51,628 nucleotides of DNA from an uncultured Bdellovibrionales bacterium. Its GTDB lineage: Bacteria; Bdellovibrionota; Bdellovibrionia; Bdellovibrionales; UBA1609. Below the pieces are notes generated by a model that was not told the origin of the DNA, did not search any database, and saw nothing but the letters and a program-made list of their open reading frames with translations. Each line of letters begins with the position of its first letter. The first letter of the stretch is position 1. The stretch lies in the NCBI GenBank assembly GCA_938002015.1, contig CALLAU010000032.1, forward strand, positions 1 through 51,628, given 5' to 3'. The translations under genes and the position numbers were made by a program. Shown here piece after piece: positions 51,337 to 51,628 of the stretch.

Positions 51337-51628
51337 TTAACTGATTAAAGTAAACCTCTCAAACTTTTGACCATCTATATCTACATCACTTACAAACATT
51401 GGTAATGGCCTGACCCACATCTTCCCAAGTTCATTCTCGTATAAACACTCATAACAAACCATTCTCTCTAGCGTTTCACTATGTCTTACAATACTATGAA
51501 CTTTATAGGTTTTCCCTTTGTAGTGTTTATATACAGAACCAATCTTTACTTCTCTTAAGTTTTCTTGATTTTCAGAAAAATTTTTCTTTATGATACTCTC
51601 TTTTAACTTATGAATACTTTGAGCAAGA
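51337..51628 (-). CDS. DUF1653-domain protein (N-terminus beyond the window)
   Basis: The frame runs from the window end down to a TAA at 51337-51339, about 97 codons, with no start inside the window. The last 65 residues match DUF1653: GSVYKHYKGKTYKVHSIVRHSE, then MVCYECLYENELGKMWVRPLPMF, then VDIDGQKFERFTLI. The pattern G-x-Y-x-H-Y-K-G then R-H-S-E-T-L-E then W-V-R-P-x-x-x-F is diagnostic. The domain is small and of unknown function, often at the end of longer proteins; what lies before it here is a charged helical stretch. Confidence 0.8.
   Translation of the reverse strand, partial: LAQSIHKLKESIIKKNFSENQENLREVKIGSVYKHYKGKTYKVHSIVRHSETLERMVCYECLYENELGKMWVRPLPMFVSDVDIDGQKFERFTLIS

Overview
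The window is AT-rich (roughly 35% GC by eye) and reads as chromosome of a predatory or gliding Gram-negative bacterium of the Bdellovibrionota, most likely Bacteriovoracia (Bacteriovorax, Halobacteriovorax or Peredibacter type). This placement is inference. It rests on a MotA/TolQ + ExbD + ExbD + FHA/AgmX + TPR + outer-membrane beta-barrel operon of the Agl-Glt kind, many secreted hydrolases and lipoproteins, KDO-based LPS genes, and an FHA-type sigma-54 activator. No phage, insertion sequence, CRISPR array, tRNA or rRNA was seen.

Layout. 1-2.3 kb: a secreted nucleotidyltransferase-like protein (cut by the window edge), a ribosome hibernation factor and small unknowns. 2.4-2.6 kb: a gene-free stretch holding a strong minus-strand terminator and a tandemly duplicated C-rich unit, called here as a candidate small RNA. 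2.7-7.6 kb (+): PhoX-type phosphatase overlapping a CREST-family ceramidase-like hydrolase, a NupC-type nucleoside transporter and a double cupin. 7.6-9.8 kb (-): M23 peptidase and AI-2E-family permease. 10.0-10.1 kb (+): a second candidate C-rich small RNA. 10.2-12.3 kb (+): amidase, rph, rdgB. 12.5-13.4 kb: a PKD/BspA-repeat lipoprotein gene broken by one in-frame TAA. 13.5-14.7 kb (-): a pseudopilin-like protein. 15.1-18.5 kb (+): prs, L25/Ctc, pth, ychF. 18.5-24 kb (mostly -): secreted HNH nuclease and HExxH protein, a lipoprotein, a possible BECR-fold protein and a matrixin-like lipoprotein with a sigma-54-like site. 24.0-24.5 kb: a C-rich gene-free stretch. 24.5-30 kb: putA (+) against a rhomboid protease/RDD pair (-). 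30.2-42.4 kb (-): the Glt-like envelope machine headed by kdsC. 42.7-45.8 kb: DUF481 barrel, ELWxxDGT-type lipoprotein, AAA ATPase. 45.8-49.9 kb (-): engB-kdsB-pyrG-kdsD. 50.0-51.3 kb (+): FHA sigma-54 activator, then a DUF1653 gene cut by the window end.

How it fits together. KdsD, KdsC and KdsB supply CMP-KDO, and PyrG makes the CTP that KdsB uses. The large minus-strand operon would build an inner-membrane proton channel (TolQ/ExbD/ExbD), a TonB-like FHA/AgmX coupler, TPR periplasmic proteins and two outer-membrane barrels: a trans-envelope motor. The two candidate RNAs, both exposing runs of the CCUCCCCC type, could pair with purine-rich ribosome binding sites. They are the least conventional content of the window.
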